Source: Trichobilharzia szidati (taxonomy: Eukaryota > Platyhelminthes > Trematoda > Strigeidida > Schistosomatidae). From it: a stretch of 64,000 nucleotides of DNA. This document shows positions 11,270-22,460 of the stretch, one piece after another (positions within the stretch are counted from its first letter, which is position 1; the number at the start of each line of letters is the position of its first letter). Position numbers and translations under genes: made by a program. The notes under the pieces are model-generated. The model was given only the letters and a program-made list of their open reading frames with translations, was not told the origin of the DNA and did not search any database. The DNA is taken from contig OX235271.1 in NCBI GenBank assembly GCA_944472155.2, positions 68,368,416 through 68,432,415 on the forward strand, read 5' to 3'.

Positions 11270-12110
11270 TACACTGTGGTAGAGTATAATTCCATTATGA
11301 GGAAAATTTATTCTGATAAAGTCTTACAGTGTTATACAGTAGTAATATTTACTGGTGACCTTTCGAGCACATTTTATTGACTTTCATAATCATATCACGT
11401 TACTCACACAACTTTCTACCTTCGTTTATATAATTCCATAATATTATTCTATCGCTTGACTTGATTGGTAGTAGTATTTTCCATATTTCGGGTATGAGTG
11501 TTGAGTCATTTCTATTGCATGTGATGGGTGTAGATTCGATGAACAAGGATTCAGTAATCAACCTTTCTCTCCACCCACCTAGATTACTTTTTAGAATTTT
11601 AACCCTCTCCCATCCTACTGTGTGGTAGTGTGTTAATGCATGCAGTGCAATTGCTGACCTTTTCTCTAATTTACTTATCTTCTCGGGGTCAACCATTCTT
11701 AACTAAATTCTTATGTTTCGACAATCTGACTACACCTGACCTACTAGTTTGACCTGTGTAGTTGATCTCACAGTCATTGTAGGGTATTTTGTAAATTATA
11801 TTATTTTGTCTAATTTGGTCAACCCACAGGGTCCTTTAACCTACACAGCTTGTCCCTAAGTGAGTTTGTAGGTTTGAATGCCCTCTAAGTCCTGGTTTAT
11901 TGAGAATCCTACGTAGGGTCTCAGATGTCGCCTCCTTACATGGTATACCAGTTGGCGCCTTATATTCTCTCTTATGTTATCACAATTATTTTTATTTTGC
12001 TTTTGGTCTTTTCTGATCTTCCAAATGAATTTTATAGGATATTTATTTGATACGAACGCTTCTTCTACCGGTTTTATGTCATCATTCAAGTCTTTTCTTG
12101 TACTACATTT
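11270..12110 (-). mobile_element. PLE remnant with GIY-YIG endonuclease region
   Basis: Reading leftwards from 12089 the translation gives a stretch ending FSINQDLEGIQ, then IIYKIPYNDCEINYTGQTSR (about 11740-11800, the GIY-YIG core with YTG for YIG). After a frame change comes a 98-codon piece (11400-11696) with SAIALHALTHYHTVGWERVKIL and ITESLFIE, corresponding to the C-terminal half of the nuclease. The left end (11350-11400) shares ACTGGTGACCTTTCGAGCAC-type sequence with 15.46 kb and, inverted, 39.3 kb. At least one frameshift; not functional. Confidence 0.75.
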
Positions 12111-12309
12111 TGGCCTTTTCAGTAAATATTACTGTATAACACTGTGAGACTATATCAAAATAAATTTTATCCATCATGGAACGAAATATTATAGTCATTC
12201 CTAAATTCTTTTTATTTCGTTTATTCTTACTGACCTTTCTGTTTCCTTTGACAAGTTTTAATAGTGTGAATTAATCCCATATCATGAATTAAAAGTCGAT
12301 TTAATCGAA

Positions 12310-13080
12310 CAATGTTCTTTTCAACACATTCTTTTCTGGTTCTTGCAATCATAAAATAGATTTATCATTATAATAATGGACACTTATGCGGTGGATACGT
12401 TTTACGTAGAATAATATACTACTTAAAGGGTGACAAAATAAGTAGTATACGTGTGACAAATGTGCTGGTCTGAATTCAACCACATAATATTGCAAAATAT
12501 AGGACGACGATAGTGGTTAGTGATAATACATTCATACAATGGTTGGAAGGAGAACTGACAAGTTAGTTCAAGATTAAAAAAGGTGTCAGGTGAGTAGCTA
12601 GTTTAAAACAGTATGCAATAAAGAGAAGACAGTAACACCGTAGTGAATAATTCATCATGAAATAACCAAAATGTGAAATGAAGCAGGTGGAGGAATATAT
12701 TGAGAAAAGAGATAATATCACTAATGATAAGGCCGAATAGTCGAAATAGAAAACACGACTGAATCGGAATAATGCTTGAATGAAGGATGTAAATTAAGCG
12801 AATTATGATAATAAATTATAATATACAAAGTAAAAGAAAAAGGGATACGAGGAAGAGGTAATCTTGGAGAGAAGAAGAAATTTTAATCCATGTTAGGCCA
12901 TGGTAGGAACAACGACTGAAGATATTCTTTTTGTATTCAAAGTTTCAGTTTATTTGATGCTATGTCAACAGCTCTAACTATATGTAAAAGACGAAGGTTA
13001 ACTGTATGTGAAAATAACTTTAGAATATGGTATATTTTGCAGATGAACTGGGCATTTTTTTATAACTCCATTCAAATTTA
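12310..13080 (-). mobile_element. PLE-2 3' region
   Basis: The right part (12840-13080) translates on the minus strand to the PLE-2 C-terminus (RLLHIV, then SLFLPWPNMD, with a stop between). The left part is the 3' untranslated region shared almost throughout with 16735-17275, including TTCTTTTCAACA near the outer end. It has no open frame of its own. Confidence 0.7.
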
Positions 13081-13123
13081 TTAAAAAGACCAATTGTTTA
13101 AAATAATCATATTCACTAAGTCT

Positions 13124-13625
13124 TTTTTTATTTAATTGAATTTTTGTTTTTCCCGTCGACTGATTGGACCGAAGTCCTCGGTCTCAGGTGGACATGTCGG
13201 TTTCTTGTGCCGATGCTTCAACGATGTCTGGGCATGTAATCACAAGTTAATTGGTGGATGTTGACTAGCAGTGAAATTCACGATGCACATTTCGTCCTAT
13301 TTGGGACACATTGAAGCATCTACACAATAAGCCGACATGTCAACCTGAGACCGAGCACTTCGGTTCAATCAATCAACGGGAAAATCTAAAATTCAGTTAA
13401 ATAATCAATATGACCCGTTGCATAAGAGGTGGCTCTCGTGGACCAAGTGGTCTAGTGGACAGCGCTTTGGTGTTTGAAATTATGGGCACTGGGTTTCAGC
13501 CTCGGTGGGAACATCATCACTCACTGACTGGGGAATGCAGGTAAATCCAGATGACGAGTCCTAAATAGGACGAAATGCGCATCCTCGATTCCACTGCTAG
13601 TCACCATCCACTAATTAAATTCATA
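13124..13625. mobile_element. SINE-A (Smα-like) composite
   Basis: A minus-strand half (13124-13310), a short linker repeating the left end, then a plus-strand half (13430-13625). The plus half has AAGTGGTCTAGTGGACAGCG (A-box region), CTGGGTTTCAGCCTCGG (B-box region, one base off), then the hammerhead remnant AATCCAGATGACGAGTCC ... GGACGAAATGCGCATC and the end CTAGTCACCATCCACTAATT. The core has two substitutions (ATGACGA for CTGATGA). Confidence 0.8.
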
Positions 13626-13639
13626 AAGTCTTTTGTTAA

Positions 13640-13850
13640 AAATGCATACAAGACATGTTTAGGTAACAGGTCAACTCTGCTGGTCAGGATATGCATTTCG
13701 AAACTATTTATACCGTGTAGTATTCATGTGGTGAGGCAGCTGACAATATCAGATGTAAGTATTCCTGGATCTCGGAAAAAGAAACTTCATTATAATTCTG
13801 CTTTAGAATGTCCACTTTTCAAACAAATTATTGCATTCACACACCCGAAT
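13640..13850 (+). repeat. Repeat G, copy 2 (unassigned, possibly coding-derived)
   Basis: Matches 9955-10085 in inverse orientation. It has an open frame here, with VVRQLTISD, GSRKKKLHY and LECPLFKQI. The open frame runs upstream into SINE-A sequence, so it is not a gene start. It may be a duplicated pseudo-exon or a piece of an unrecognised element. Confidence 0.55.
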
Positions 13851-14284
13851 TTCCTTGATTAATTTGAGAAGAAGGAATAATGAATATATCTGCGTGATTG
13901 AGGGTTCATTTGCTTTTATTTTCGTTGATTGTGGCCAGTAATTTTGCTTGAGATGTTTTTCCAAAATCAAAAACTTATCATTGTTCGTAAACAGTCATTG
14001 AAATAAAGTTATAAGTGTATTCGTACTCTTTGCTCCATTTATATTCTAATGAGTATTTAACACTCTAAGAGTTGAAATAATTCTGAAGTGTGTCATATAA
14101 TTACATTTATAGTAACTTCATTTTTAATGTAAACTGTGTCTTTTAATAATGCTATCCAAATTCTTATTATTATTGTTATTCAAACACCAAGCCATTCACA
14201 TTATTCGTAAGATTCCAATTCAACTCAAGTAGATGAGTTTTTTAATTGAAGTCTTGTATATATTCCGCTCAATGGTCCTATTTT
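13851..14284. other. Intergenic DNA, nothing recognised
   Basis: A+T-rich; only short ATT runs seen. Confidence 0.4.
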
Positions 14285-14740
14285 TTCGAACGAATCATTC
14301 ATCATTATTTCTTTGGGTTCCTAGTACAATAAAGGTCTTCAGCAACACATCTCTACTTTGTCCCGTTCTCGGTAGCCCCTTTGTCTAGCCCTACAATTGC
14401 CTATAGGTTGTCATCTGCTCATCATCCAATCTTCTCCATGTGATTCTTGGACTAACGTCCAATTCATCGTTTCTCATTTTAGTTCCCCTCGAGGGCCTAA
14501 AGTTTGATTTCCCACTCCTCAGCTTGCATCCAGTCCATCTCCACTTACTTCTTGTTATTTGTTGATTAGCAGGTTCTCGGCCCTTCCACATAGTTCTTTG
14601 CTGCTAATGCTTTCTGACCTGCCGTCTGATCTTCAATATGGATTCAGTAAAGGCAGCTGTTGTGAAAAGTCTACAGCCTGTTAGGAGTGCTTTCCGTAAC
14701 GCGTCAAATTTCTGAACCATATAAAAGAACTGACTTGGTA
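14285..14740 (-). mobile_element. LINE-a 3' fragment
   Basis: The minus-strand translation around 14520-14590 gives KWRWTGCKLR preceded by WKGREPANQQ, equivalent to the KWRWIGHTLRK block at 15.2 kb. The 3' end at 14290-14340 is the diverged LINE-a tail. Multiple frame changes. Confidence 0.7.
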
Positions 14741-14989
14741 TTGGTGTTGAAAATTCGAATTTTGTTCTTTGCACATTGTTTCAGTGAATATTAGACAGTA
14801 TTCAATGGAGTTAAAAGTAGGAAGGGTGTCAGGCAAATCATTATTTTTCATTTATCCTTATGTCTTTGTTCATCTATTTATTCATTACATTATATCAGAC
14901 GTAAATGCTCTTATTGGGCTTACTTTTTACTTATATCATGATATATTCACTACATTAGAAGATATTCCATATTAGTTTGTTTATTATTT

Positions 14990-15440
14990 ATTATTATTGT
15001 TTCCTTTAATTCCTAGAGGAACATAGGGCTTCAGCTGTGTGTCTCCATTGCGTTCGGTTCTCTGCCAGAGTCATCACCTGGCTCCATGTCTGCCCAACAC
15101 GCTTTCATCTCCTCTTCACATGACCTCCTCCAAGTCACCCTTGCACTGACGACCAACTCGCCGCTTCCCTTTCGGGTTCCACTCAAAGGCTTGCCTAGTG
15201 ATTTCACTTTATAGTTTCCTCAGAGTATGGCCAATCCATCTCCATTTCTTCCTGCCTATTTGTTTCACAATCGGTTCCTGCTCTGTTGGTTCGCTCATTG
15301 CCAGAGATCTCTGTTGCTGATCTTTTCTGGCAGGCCATCTGTTCTTGAGTATTGAGCGAAGACAACTGTTAATGAAGGTCTGTAGTTTGTTTGAGATGCT
15401 CTTTATGACGTACCAAGTCTCTGATCCGTATAGTAGATAT
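14990..15440 (-). mobile_element. LINE-a 3' fragment, better preserved
   Basis: Minus-strand 15209-15445 reads LLYGSETWYVI, LQTFINSCLRSIL, RWPAR and KKWRWIGHTLRK, the well-known C-terminal region after the reverse transcriptase in this LINE group. The 3' end (15003-15050) carries CCCTATGTTCC, AAAGGAAAC and ATAATAAATAATA. 5'-truncated, with no upstream reverse transcriptase. Confidence 0.8.
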
Positions 15441-15444
15441 CCCA

Positions 15445-15560
15445 CACAGTAAAACTGTATTATTTACTGGATGACGACGTTTCGAACAAAATTTATTGTT
15501 CATAAGCATATCAATTATAATCACACAACTTCAAAACTTACTGCCACAGTGCCCAAGTTT
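15445..15560 (-). mobile_element. PLE terminal fragment with CGAAACGTCG motif
   Basis: Shares an ACTG-GATGACGACGTTTCGAAC stretch and the AATTTATTGTTCATAAGCAT block with the left end of the PLE at 11.35 kb and, inverted, with 39.26-39.41 kb. No coding content. Confidence 0.5.
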
Positions 15561-15589
15561 TACACATATATTAACACTAGAAGATACTT

Positions 15590-15780
15590 TGACTGGTCAG
15601 CAGGTAATAATTAATGTCATGTGCTGAGCCTTTAATGTTGGCGTAGACTGACTTCTATCAATCAACTTTGCAATGTGATGAACAGGCACAAAACTTAGAT
15701 CAGTTCAGAGTACACTATGATGGCTGATAGAATTTGGTCTGCACCAACACCAAGAACTAGATGCACGATATTAGTTGCAC
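15590..15780. mobile_element. SINE-D foldback remnant
   Basis: Contains GACTGACTTCTATCAATCA and, 80 bases on, the inverted counterpart GCTGATAGAATTTGGTCTGC. This is the inner foldback portion of SINE-D, strongly diverged. Confidence 0.5.
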
Positions 15781-15794
15781 CCTGGTAACCAGTA

Positions 15795-15930
15795 AGGGCG
15801 TCGGTGGCATAACGGTTAGGACACTCACCGACCATGCATATGTTCTGGGAATTGGTCCCCGGCCAACGCACACTTGGTATCGATGGTTGGCCTGCTGAAT
15901 TTGGGCTACCGATATCACATGCTGAAAATT
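15795..15930 (+). mobile_element. SINE-C, truncated after the tRNA-like head
   Basis: GGGCGTCGGTGGCATAACGG (A box), CACTCACCGACCATGCATAT and GGAATTGGTCCCCGGCCAAC (B box with one change) are clear. The usual body (TTTACCTCGCTAAGC...) is replaced by unrelated sequence after about 15872. Confidence 0.65.
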
Positions 15931-16054
15931 CCATACTTGTACCAAAATACTGCGTGGAATGAAGCTATAATGAAATAAAATAAATAAAAGTATATCCATT
16001 GAACTCCCATAGGTAATGAATCGTCAAACCGAATACCTAATTGATAGTGTGTCA

Positions 16055-16185
16055 AACTACATTTCTTGGTAAGGCAGGACATGAGTTCTTTCAAGGTTGC
16101 AGAAACTCCTTGCTGACACTGGCAAGTTAGAACAAGCACAAAACCCAAGTTCAAAGCTTTCTGCTTATGCCTTCCAACTATTTAA
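16055..16185 (-). mobile_element. SINE-D fragment
   Basis: GACATGAGTTCTTTCAAGGT, TGCTGACACTGGCAAG and AGCACAAAACCCAAG match the SINE-D part found at 46.73-46.78 kb in the opposite orientation. Confidence 0.6.
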
Positions 16186-16189
16186 TACA

Positions 16190-16734
16190 CTATAAGACAA
16201 TTACTGTGTTTAACCTGTTCAGTGAGAAACTGTTATTACTGTAAAACTTTCATCTTCACTGAAAATGTCCGAATTTTAGACCCAGAAAATAACTAATAAC
16301 TAATAGTGGTACACAGTTGATTACAATCAGCATAGTTGCTCTCTATGAATGCCGTCGAATACTTAACATGAGACTGTTTAAACTGTTTTCAATGATCTTA
16401 TCAACTTGAAGTCGTGCTGGTAGGTTGTTCTACTTACACAGCATATGTCTTAATTCTAGTACAAAACTGAATAATACAATTATTAACATTTAATTCCCCT
16501 TTTTTAAACAATCAGAGAGAGAGAGAGAAAAAGAGTCTTTAAGTTAAAGTACATTTCATTAAACAGTTTTTCTATGTTCATTAAATTAAATTTTCTGTTC
16601 ATTTGATTCCATGCACGATTCAGTAAATAATCCACAGTACATTGAATTCATATTTTTGTTAATTGTACACGGATTATTGTTGTTTTACTGACCTTAAGTT
16701 AGTTTGTTTATGTTTAGAGAATGCTTGGGGCTAT
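16190..16734. other. Intergenic DNA with a short (GA)n run
   Basis: Only a short AGAGAGAGAGAG tract near 16513-16526 stands out. Confidence 0.4.
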
Positions 16735-17930
16735 TTATCTGTATTAAGCAGTCATTCTGAGCGAAGAATATTCTTTTCAATAATTTCTCTTCAGGTTCTT
16801 ACAATTATAAAATATAAAATATTTGTTGTCATTACAATAATGCGAGTCAGTTATGCGAAGGATACATTTTTTTAAAGTGTAGAATAACAGATTAGTTTTA
16901 GGGTGTCAGTCAAAATAAATACTCGTATTTGTGTGACAAACGTGCTAGGCTGAAATCGGTTACAAAATATTGTGAAATGGGAGACAGTGGTGATGACTGG
17001 TGATAATAGATTTGTAGAGTGTGGGGTAGGGAAATTGACAAGTCATTTCAAGGTTATAAAAGGTGTCAGTTAAGTGGCTGGTACAAGGTGGTATGTATTT
17101 AAGAGGAGACTGTAAAAATGCAATGAGAGGTTCATAATGAAATAACGAATGTGTGAAATGAAAAGAGATAATATCACTACTAATAAGTCAGGATTGTATA
17201 AATGGGAAATCCGATAGTATTGAGAGAATATTTGAATGAAGGGTACAAATTCATTATAATAAAGGTATTTTGTATTTCTCAATGAATGAAAAACAAAAAG
17301 ATTTTGTTTTTACTAACGTTTCGCCATTTAATGCTAATAGCTTTATCAAAGTGTTATTAAACCAGAATTTACAAAATCTCAGCTTATATATAACAACTTA
17401 ATGAATTATGACGAATAATAATAATAATTGTAACAATAAGCAAAGAAAGAAAAAAACCAAGAAGGTTAAGGGGAAGAAACACTCTTGGTGAGAAGAAGAA
17501 TCATCAATCCAAGTTTGGCCACGGTAGGACACAAAGTTCCGGTTTAGTCAATCTTATTGCAACAGCTTCAGCTATATTAAGCAGACGTAAGCGAACTGTA
17601 CGTGATAACGACTTCGGAATTCGGTATATAACCCTGAAAACTGTATTGACGTCGATGCTATATCAAGTATCGACCAAGTGTGACAGGATCGAGCTATTCA
17701 TGCACTTAATTTCCCCCCTGATGAACCAAGCTGGCAAATGTTCTCGAACCTGTAGACGAACCTGCCTAATCGCACACCCTATATAACTTGAACTACAGGA
17801 ACAGTTGAAATGGTATATGCATGAAGAAGAGCTAAGGTTAGGTAAGACATCTTTGAGCTGCTGGGTGAACCATGGATGGCTACTGAAGAATAGAGACAGA
17901 TGTGCAGAGCAGAAAATTTTCTTGATCACC
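16735..17930 (-). mobile_element. PLE-2 remnant: GIY-YIG region plus 3' region
   Basis: Minus-strand 17663-17929 encodes PWFTQQLKDVLPNL, then CIYHFNCSCSSSYIGCA, the GIY-YIG core with a Cys pair inside, then VREHLPAWF and SSILSHLVDT. After a frame change, 17640-17500 gives IPKSLSRTVRLRLL, AEAVAIR and KPELCVLPWPN, which is the C-terminal tail. From 17480 down to 16735 is the 3' non-coding region shared with 12.3-12.8 kb and 27.2-28.1 kb. A TTACTAACGTTTCGCC motif lies at about 17311-17326. The reverse transcriptase is missing. Confidence 0.8.
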
Positions 17931-17949
17931 CTGGTTAAACGTTACGATA

Positions 17950-18105
17950 GAATTCTCGCAGGAGTATCTCCCTTGAATTGTAGACTGCTGAACAGTCCCA
18001 AACTAGGACGAAACAGTTGTTTAGTCTCCCCAGATTTTCCAATGCTTCTCTAACCGATGTCAGCTCATGATGACATCCTGTAACCAATCATCTGTATTAG
18101 TTACG
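17950..18105 (+). mobile_element. SINE-B 3' half
   Basis: CAGTCCCAAACTAGGACGAA, ACAGTTGTTTAGTCTCCCCA and TCTAACCGATGTCAGCTCAT match the hammerhead and tail part of SINE-B. The tRNA-like head and the 5' strand of the ribozyme are missing, so no ribozyme can form. Confidence 0.65.
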
Positions 18106-18204
18106 CAGTTAATAATATTTTATAGTAGTCCTCTAGTCATAGAGACGCCAATTTTGATTTAAAATGTTACTTATACACCTTTTCCAGGTCTTGAGGTAGC
18201 TTCT

Positions 18205-18350
18205 CATCTCTGTTGCGGTTCAGGTGGTCTAGTAGGTGACGAATGCTTTAACCAATAGTCATCACGGAGTGTAGTTAAATCCCACTGACAATGTCCCGAA
18301 TAGTAGGAAATGTGAATTCTCTATTCCAATGTTAGTCACCATCCAGCCCC
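18205..18350 (+). mobile_element. SINE-A, short diverged copy
   Basis: AGGTGGTCTAGTAGGTGACG, ACAATGTCCCGAATAGTAGG and GTTAGTCACCATCC mark a SINE-A copy with internal deletions that remove most of the hammerhead 5' strand. Confidence 0.55.
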
Positions 18351-19094
18351 TTGTATTTCTTACTTTCTCTAAAACTTGAACTCTCATTCACTGTTAGTTC
18401 TTTAAACTTGTCAATGTGTTTAGTGGTGGTCACAATCACCTAGAATGTAAAGATTCATCACTACTGTTTAGACAGTAAAGACTCTTTATAAATTATCTTC
18501 CCTTCTTGTCTTGCACGCTTGATGGTGTCGTCATTGTAGTTAGCTATTAAAGTCAGTTCACACGTGTTAAGCTGATGGATTATGTGACCAAACACAGCAA
18601 CTTTGGTATTTCGTCTTGAAATAATCTGCACAGAGGTTTATTTCACTACTGTCAATTTCCTTCAGTCTCTTTCTACGTATAACATCTAACAGTACGCCTA
18701 TGTTCGGGATTATTTGCATTTTTTAGTATTATTTTAATTGTGTGCAAATCAATAAGTGTTTTCACTACATGTTTCAATTTTACAGGATAATAATAACATA
18801 GGTCGACATAGTCTTAATTTTCTGGTGACTCCAGACACTAAGTTTATTATATTCTTGTCCACAACGTTGCCAAGCTAACTCATTATCAATTCACTTTTCC
18901 CGTCTTTCGCATTCAATTTCTCTTAAGTACAAAAATTGCACTTTATCAACCAGCTTCTTTATTTCAAAACATTAAAAACATTTCCATTTATTCTTAGTCA
19001 GCGTAATTGTCGACAAACAAGTTGCGAATTAAAACAATCCTTACTTTCTTCCTTCTGTCTCACTGTTCGCCTGTTCGATGACTGAAATAGTACG
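18351..19094. other. Intergenic DNA, nothing recognised
   Basis: No coding frame or repeat family recognised. Confidence 0.4.
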
Positions 19095-19935
19095 GAATTA
19101 GATATGATGGAGAAGATTTGTGGCTCAGGTGGATGATTTTCATGTGGTTGTGTTCTCTGAGCTGGGTAGTTAATTTGAGAAGCTTTCATCGCCCTACTAG
19201 GCGAAATCTTCAGCGTATACTTCAATTTGAAGTGAGCTTTTAGATTGCTCCACGAGTTTATTAATCATCTCTCCTGGTGACCTTGGACGTGATTGGTTGT
19301 TTTTGTGTGTTTTCACATTTTCTAGGCTACTTGTATTGGAATTGATTGTTTCTTTGACTTGAACTTTGACCCTTTGTGTGTGATAAATTTTGTCAATCTC
19401 AATGTGTCTATTGATTGATGATTCACTGGAATGCCAAGCTTCTAACAATTCTTTAGCATTCTTGTTGTTCCCTCTGTCTAATATTTGAACATCACCCCAA
19501 TCGAATTGATGCCCGTGGTTGTCTGTATGTAGTGATATGAGGGAGTGGATGTCATGTCTTTTGACGGCTAGCTTATGTTCGTGGATACGAAAACGAAGGG
19601 GACGTCCACTTTGGCCAATGTAGTGTTTTTCGCAGTTGTTACAATTTATTTTGTAAATGATGTTGGTTTTATCTTCTTTCTTTGTTGCTTCTTTTGGTTG
19701 ACATAGAACTGAGTGAAGTGATTTTTTTGTTTGTGTGCGACGTCAATTCCTAAAGGTTTGACGAGTCTTGCAGTGATTTCTGATATATCCTTTGTATATG
19801 GCAGGGCGACTTTCTTTGTGCTTTCCTTGGGGGCTTTTGGTTTGATAGGTTGGCTTGGGGGTATATGTTTTTTGATGAAACTCCGTGGATATCCATTCTT
19901 TTGGAAGACGTCCAAGACGGAATTTCATAAAATAA
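19095..19935 (-). mobile_element. PLE-1 remnant: linker, GIY-YIG endonuclease and 3' end
   Basis: The best GIY-YIG copy of subfamily 1. From right to left the minus strand gives GYPRSFIKKHIPPSQP (19860-19915), LGIDVAHKQK, then after a frame change IIYKINCNNCEKHYIGQSGR (about 19600-19660, the nuclease core IYK..YIG), RIHEHKLAVK, HGHQFDWGDVQILDR, KELLEAWHSSES and a C-terminus at AEDFA with a stop near 19197. The 3' UTR follows: the minus strand of AAGCTTTCATCGCC, then TGTGTTCTCTGAGC. The same C-terminus and 3' UTR occur on the plus strand at 56.0-56.25 kb. The reverse transcriptase is absent and there is at least one frameshift. Confidence 0.85.
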
Positions 19936-20379
19936 ACGAAATCTGTCAAATACTTTAGGTGCTACTTAGGGAATAGTGAATTCTTCTAGTGATTAATTCT
20001 TTTTTTTCTTTGTCATGCAGTTATCAGAGAGAGCAAGATTGTCCAGATATGTAATCATTTATAATTCCAACTCACTGGAGTTATGAATGTACTAAAACCT
20101 GAAAGTAATTCTGTCTTATTTGAATCACATGGTATAGATTTTGTTGCTGGCCTCACCCTCAACCTCCCGTTTTTCTTAGACTTACTGCCGGCTATGTGGG
20201 GTTTATTAATGTATCAAGAACACAATATTCAGCAAAGAGACTCTTTCCAACGAATTTATTATCAAGGTATGCAATTCTATATATAAATATATGGTTTTTA
20301 AGAAATTATACCCGGTGAGGAAATTAGATCAAACCAGTGAATACATGAAATGCAATTAAAATTAAAATGTTTGTGATTA
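19936..20379. other. Intergenic DNA, nothing recognised
   Basis: A 67-codon frame near 20083-20286 has no recognisable features and no support. Confidence 0.4.
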
Positions 20380-21630
20380 TAATCATATTTAAATGTCAAG
20401 TGGCAAAACAACTGGGGGCAAATATAGAATAATTCATAAGGTGTACAGAAGTTGGAAAGCGGTGCACAATCATAGGATTAGTAGGCGAATAAATAATGTT
20501 ACGTAACATAGTGTGAAATTTGATGAGGTAGAATTCAATTTTTTCAAGATTAAAAAATAATTATTTTGGATTTAGAATGACAAGTGGGATAAGCGGAAAC
20601 AATTCAGAGTGAGAATAGTAATAATAATAATAATCGTAGTAATAAGGGAAGGATACATAGATTAACTAAATAAACAATATAAATAAATAAATAAATGTCT
20701 ATCCCTCTACAGCCAAGGCAGAAGTAGGGAATATACATACTTCTTTTATACACAAAGTTCTGGCTTAAAGTCATAAATTACCAAGGCATCTTCTGTCTTT
20801 CGCAGCCTGTAACTAAAAAATGCAGCAAGTTAGCATGGATTCGTTAGATGATCTTAAAATCATGGTCAGGGTTGGCAGAGTGACAGGAGTCGACCAGGTT
20901 TTCTAGAATAGAACTTCGCACACACTTCCTTTCTCCTTTGTAAAAGTATGCTGGAATATGTCCTCGTATCCGTGTGGAAAACGTCCTCTGGCTACAGCCT
21001 ATATACCTTGATCCACAAGAGCATGTGAACTGAAAGATGCACACTGGGGTGGCCAGATGGGGGAGCTTATCTTTTACAGAGATGGAGAACAACTTGAGGC
21101 TGCTGAACGTCATTTTTAATTTTGCTGCAAAGAACGTCTTACTGAATGCTTAAAAGAGATAGTTTTTGAGCATATCTGAAGTTTGATCACCTTTGAATTC
21201 CAAGTTCATAAACAAGATTTTCTTCGGAACTGAATTGGTGACCAGTTTACACTGGTTATCTTTTGTGTTACTGTCAATAAATTAGTTCGAGTAACTATTT
21301 TCTGCAAGTGTGGCTTATAGGAAGTCAAGTTCTGAGTCAATGCAATCAGAACTACAAATGTTTCTTATCCTAAAGCAGAGCGAATGAATCAGGTTCTTTT
21401 TCCTGGAGATAGGCACCCAACTATGAAAATTAGTTAGTTGTCCATTCCATGTACTTTTTCAGTGGACGGATCTTTTGAGAAACCCATCATTATGTCTATT
21501 TAGGCACACATCAGGAAATGGAATACTCAGCTCAGATTCCTTTTCTATGGTGAATTGCAAAGAAGGATGACAGTTGTTGAAAGCGAACAAGGCATCATCG
21601 AGAATTGAGCGGATATATTAACCATAATAT
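20380..21630 (-). mobile_element. PLE-2 remnant, longest copy: RT palm edge, thumb and GIY-YIG
   Basis: Right to left on the minus strand: a reverse-transcriptase edge with ILDDALFAF (in the place of the catalytic YVDD region), NNCHPSLQFTIEKES and LSIPFPDVCL (the segment after the catalytic motif in PLEs). Then WNGQLTNFHSWVPISRKKNL (matching the PLE GQxxxFxSxxPxxxK block), then CSSDCIDSELDFL. After stops comes the 89-codon GIY-YIG piece at 20844-21113 with VCIFQFTCSCGSRYIGCSQR, RIRGHIPAYF and SILENLVDSC. The C-terminal tail lies near 20700-20840 and non-coding 3' sequence to 20380. Several stops and frame changes make it a fossil, but the order of domains is complete from the palm onwards. 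Confidence 0.8.
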
Positions 21631-21654
21631 AAAGAGAAAACCTTTCTTGCAGTT

Positions 21655-21715
21655 AATAGTGTTTTCTGAGCTGGTTGGTTTGGTTGCGGAGCCTTTCTTA
21701 TATAATACTTATAAA
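21655..21715 (-). mobile_element. PLE-1 3' end fragment
   Basis: TTTTCTGAGCTGGTTGGTTT and GCGGAGCCTTTCTTA match the terminal sequence at 59.23 kb (TGTTCTCTGAGCTGGTTGG, GCAGAGCTTTCGTC). Confidence 0.5.
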
Positions 21716-22085
21716 CGATTTTCTACTTATAAAGAGGGTTAAAATATGTTCTTTTATGTTTTAGATGAGTGCATAACACAACAGTGTGCTTTAGTGAGAC
21801 GTATCCTTTTGACAAATATGTTATTGAGTACAGTATGTAAAATTTTGGTTAATTAGTTTAGATAATTTGTTCTGAAGACTGACAAATAAATAAGTTTATG
21901 TTCTATTTAATAAGGAATGCGGTGTTGATTAACCCACAGTCAATAATATTTGATATTCTGTAAGCTTTGAAATCTGATCCAAACCAGATTGTGTCTTCTT
22001 CAGTACTCTCTTAGTAAAATAGGTGAAGTTCTTAATGGTTAAATGCATATTTGTACAGAATAGTTGCTGACTTCAAATGAATCAG

Positions 22086-22460
22086 TCAGTTGCCGGCTTT
22101 TATGATCTTGGTTTTTAGCGTGAATATTTTATGCTTGTCATTAACAGAGTGTTGAATTACTGATTGACTGGTAGTTGACCTGCTGGAAGTTAGTAGTCCC
22201 TCAAAAGTAATAAGTATACTGAATCTTCTTTTTACGTGTATGTTGACCAATACTTTTCTTATAATAGTTATCTCTAATGATGAAAAACTAACTGTATAAT
22301 CAAATGCATTGGATTGCTTTGAACATGCAGGTTTGTTCTGATTATAACGTGTCTGCACGTCACACAGATAGCTTCTGTTTTACCTTCTACTGATGAACAC
22401 CTTAAAAGATTGAATTTCGTCAACGTAGTGCTCCAGTTTAATATACCTAATACTTTCACT
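22086..22460 (-). pseudogene. Degraded coding-like stretch, source unknown
   Basis: Two overlapping minus-strand frames (22274-22459 and 22086-22358) switch near 22300, as expected from one frame broken by an indel. They include CVTCRHVIIRTN in one frame and VNIHVKRRFSILITFE in the other. I do not recognise the protein. It may be retroelement-derived or chance. Confidence 0.25.
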
